From Ceratorhiza oryzae-sativae (taxonomy: Eukaryota > Basidiomycota > Agaricomycetes > Cantharellales > Ceratobasidiaceae), in assembly GCA_030998015.1 (NCBI GenBank), contig JARWMV010000247.1:806001-870000 (forward strand): 64,000 nucleotides of DNA, given 5' to 3'. Below, piece after piece: positions 61,121-64,000 of the stretch (its first letter is position 1; each line of letters opens with the position of its first letter). A model generated the notes under the pieces. That model saw only the letters and a program-made list of their open reading frames with translations. It made no database searches and was not told the origin of the DNA. The translations under genes and the position numbers were made by a program.

Positions 61121-61681
61121 AGACCTCATTAGCCTCCTCAAGGGTCAAATTATCCACTTATGCTAGTGAATCACATCCCCCCTCTTGTAAATTTTTGATG
61201 GCCTAGTAGTTAATGGATAGCCCCTCTTGTAAATTTAGTTCCATACATCAACTGATAGCATTATTATCCCCCTACGGCTACATGTTCATCTATTTACCAG
61301 GTTCTGTAGCTCATTCTCAGGCCGGGTGGCCCATTTACACCAGGACGGTAACAAAGCGCCCACTTCAAAGGCCTATTTGCCACCCCTGGAGACAAATAAC
61401 AAGTTATGGGCGTGTGAGCGGTGAAAATAACATCTTGATTTCAAGTAGAAAAAAGTCTAGCACAATCACGGCTCAAACATTCTATATGAAAGGTCAAAAC
61501 ACAATTAAACGAACTATAGTAACAGAGGACTAAGTAGGAAACAGACGAAGAGCGCAATAGGTGACAAAAGAAGTACCGCTTGCGTGAAGAGGCTTGTCTC
61601 AAAGGTTTGAAGCTGACTGTTACTAGAATCTATCAGCCAAGCTACGAACATGTCAAGAAAAAAACGCTGACTTACCTAGAT
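60946..61681. other. AT/C-rich decayed sequence with repeated ATTTACCC
   Basis: ATTTACCC occurs at 60994, 61034, 61055 and about 61106, with looser relatives (ATTTACCA, ATTTACAC) further right. No gene. It overruns the end of the preceding frame. Possibly the debris of an inserted element; no inverted or direct flanking repeats were found. Confidence 0.4.
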
Positions 61682-64000
61682 CTATTCATCATGGTCAGAC
61701 TCGACTGGTGGCGTATCGGGCCGAACGTTGCTGGCGAGTACGTAGGATTGAACTGCTGTCGGATCGTTGTCAAAAGTCGCACCAGAATAGTCCCTACACA
61801 GCCAATTAGCACTGTATTTATGGATATCGTAGGCATACTTACAATCCATCAGTAGCCCATCGAGTACGAAACCGAGTTAACTGGCTGGCTGCTATATTCT
61901 TGTACGAGTATAGACTTAGCAAATGTGACTCGTATACCTTCTTCTGTTTGTCGAGGTCGAGTTCAATCGCTTTGTGACGCCCTTCTTTCCATTCCTCAAT
62001 GCATGCTTGCATCTATAACAAACGGAACTCAGCTATGTGCACATGTGAGCCATAGCAAAACCACATACCATCATGAGGATAAGTGCCACCGCCGGGATTG
62101 GGACTGGGTTGAACCGATCCTTGAATGCAACACCCAAGGATTCTGGGTCCCAGAATAATCCCGCACCGATAGCCCGAACAATCTTGGGATGCTCGAACTG
62201 GTTGGTGTCGAATGCAAGATCCTGAAAGCGGGTCAAGTTACCACATAAATCAACGCTTAAGATGCTTACTGACCTTGCAATGGAAAACCTGTGGCTTGAG
62301 CTTTTTGACTAATCGTCGGTTATGCTTGATATCAGCACGAGTGACAGCGGGGTTGCAGAAACCGTAGCCATATTCCACCCCTGCCCGAATTCGTTTCTTG
62401 ACCTTGCCTCGTAACCATGACGCACGACGCGTCATCTAAAAATAAGGTTAAACCGAAGTCGAGACCAGGGAACCAAATACTTACAACTTTCAGTACGGCC
62501 ACAGGAGGTGGTTCGTACTCCTCCGGGTACTCCAAGTCGTAAGATCGACGATAGGCGTACAGCGCCCAGTCTTGAAAGGTTTCAGGGTGCTCATACCCAC
62601 CTTCTGCAAACACGGTTGCAAGGAAGTAGGGGATCGCAGCCGACGCAATTTCACCCACACGACCAGGGAAGTCGCTGAGTTTTGTCTTCTTGCGAGACTT
62701 TTTCTAGATAAAGCTGTTAGTGTGATAATGAATGATCAGGAAATGATACATACCTTCTTTGAGGTGGTAGCGGTGTCTGTCGGTGGCGCGGCTGGGGGTG
62801 TAGATGCACTCGGGGCTGCCACCTGGGAAGGCGAGTTCACGACCCGTTGCGATCCAAGATGCTCGGTGGTGGCACGCTGGGTTTGGTGATTGGCGATGGC
62901 TTGGACGACATGAGTGGTGGTTGTGGTTGCGGTCAGCTGGTCAGGTTGCTGTAACCTAGGAGGCTCGGCGTCTGAGGAGCCCGAGCTGGGATTGAACCCT
63001 CGCGCTTGGTCCTCTGCAATCCTCAGCGCCCAGTTCACAAGCGCCTCATTGTTGGTGAGGTCAATGGGTGGGGGGTGACGGACAAGATAAGATGCGGCCG
63101 AGGTAGTGGCGGTAGATGTAGTAGGGGAGATTTGGGCGAGTGGCTTGGATGGCGCAAGGGTAGGCGGATGGGCAGGCTGCGCAAATGCATGAGCCACGGG
63201 GACGGGTTGTGGACAAGTCGGTTAGGGTAGGCCTTTGCAGCTTCAGTGGGGGAGCCTCTTCATGCTCGGAGTCGGACGAGGAGTTGGACAAGGATGAGTG
63301 ATGGGTATCAGGGTTGGACTCGGACTCTGTCGCGCTGTCGTTCTTGTCCGTTGCGATACGAGGGCGCTTCGAGTTGGCGTTTACGGTGGGAGCATCGAGG
63401 CGCCGCTTTTGCATGCTCAATGATCCCTGGTTGTTTGAATTGGCTTTCGACCTTTGTGAAGGCAAGCGCTCGCCTGAATCTGATTGTACTATGGTGAACA
63501 TATGCGAATTTTGTGAGAAATATAGCAATCACCTTCATGCGAAGGAGATCCATTTCGGTCTCCGCTCGCCAGTCCCACTCTGGCAAACGATTGCGGGATG
63601 GTCTGCCGAGCGATTAGCAGACAATATTTATACAATTTTTGTATTGCTCACCATAGCCGGCTCGACCTGAGCGCCCATGGCAAGCGCTTGCGTTTCACAC
63701 ATTTTGTTGGCAAGGTTTTTGACTTCGCCTTCCAAAAGGTGCTCGATGCTGTGACCGAGCAGCAGTTCGAGTTGTTCAATGATGAGTGGATCGATCGAGA
63801 GGGTTTCGTATTTGTACTCGGAATGGTCCCCTTCGCCCTGGCTCTTGTAGCCACCTTGAGTTTTGCGTTGACTTTCCGGTAGGTTGAGTCTTGCGCGACC
63901 TGGACCTGCCATTGCTGTACCGCCAGCTTGGGAGCCAGCGAAGGTAGCCGATTCTGCGACATGCGTCAGTAACGAATAACACAGATAAAGAGCATAACTC
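61682..64000 (-). CDS. DUF6532-type protein with disordered N-terminal region, probably 5'-truncated by window
   Basis: C-terminal half resembles the DUF6532 domain common in agaricomycetes and of unknown role: IPYFLATVFAEGGYEHPETF (about 62640), a basic linker, FCNPAVTRADIKHNRRL (about 62360), ATDTNQFEHPKIVRAIGAGLFW (about 62215), IPAVALILMM and CIEEWKEGRHKAIELDLDKQK (about 62000), ending VESDHDE at 61682. The N-terminal half is low complexity: a helical block MAGPGRARLNLPESQ to LGHSIEHLLEGEVKNLANKM (63912-63700), EWDWRAETEMDLLRMK (about 63570), a basic KRPR patch (about 63370, possible nuclear signal), a Ser/Glu/Asp stretch and a Pro/Thr-rich stretch. Near 63198-63201 (GGGG on the plus strand) one base too many shifts STTRP from VAHAFAQP. 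The 5' end may lie beyond 64000. Confidence 0.65.

Overview
The window reads as nuclear DNA of an intron-rich basidiomycete fungus. Nearly every gene is broken by 48-65 bp introns, the wall-active enzymes carry secretion signals or a fungal-type CBM1, and a DUF6532-type gene typical of mushroom-forming fungi closes the window. A Rhizoctonia/Ceratobasidium-like agaricomycete is my best guess; this rests on protein style and gene content, not on a database match. I joined exons by eye from GT-AG (and some GC-AG) signals, reading frame and family motifs, so precise exon ends are inference.

Layout: (1) 1-4.5 kb: 3' part of eIF3 subunit L, then a Zn2Cys6 transcription factor with a 9-nt microexon. 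(2) 5.8-9.2 kb: an AT-rich, CpG-starved island holding a decayed glutamate-cysteine ligase gene on the minus strand, interrupted by two solo LTRs that each keep a perfect 5-bp target duplication. (3) 10.5-22.7 kb: carbohydrate-active genes: a 15-exon chitin deacetylase, a large PL26/YetA-like rhamnogalacturonan lyase and a CBM1-GH43 arabinan/xylan-type hydrolase, with an Atg27-like sorting receptor between them. (4) 23-32 kb: a damaged ferritin-like (VioB/RebD-type) gene, a MATE transporter and a proline-rich leucine-rich-repeat protein. (5) 34.5-40 kb: a phenol-hydroxylase-type FAD monooxygenase and a secreted GMC oxidoreductase, both containing probable GC-AG introns. (6) 40-42.5 kb: a retroelement RNase H fragment and a 214-bp MITE with an 11-bp target duplication. 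(7) 42.8-52.8 kb: conventional (class II) myosin heavy chain and a mitochondrial class-I release factor, both on the minus strand. (8) 54-61 kb: a patchwork of segmental duplications holding broken copies of a hypothetical-protein family and of a small protein with a Cys-rich start. (9) 61.7 kb to the end: a DUF6532-type gene.

The core genes (eIF3L, myosin II, release factor, Atg27, LRR protein) are housekeeping. The chitin deacetylase, PL26, GH43-CBM1, GMC oxidoreductase and aromatic monooxygenase would together suit an organism that attacks pectin-rich plant wall and detoxifies aromatics. I see no RNA gene, CRISPR array or intact transposon. Several otherwise good genes contain one apparent single-base frameshift (GH43 near 22.18 kb, myosin near 47.47 kb, DUF6532 near 63.20 kb). 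Either these are real lesions or the assembly has residual indels; raw reads would decide.
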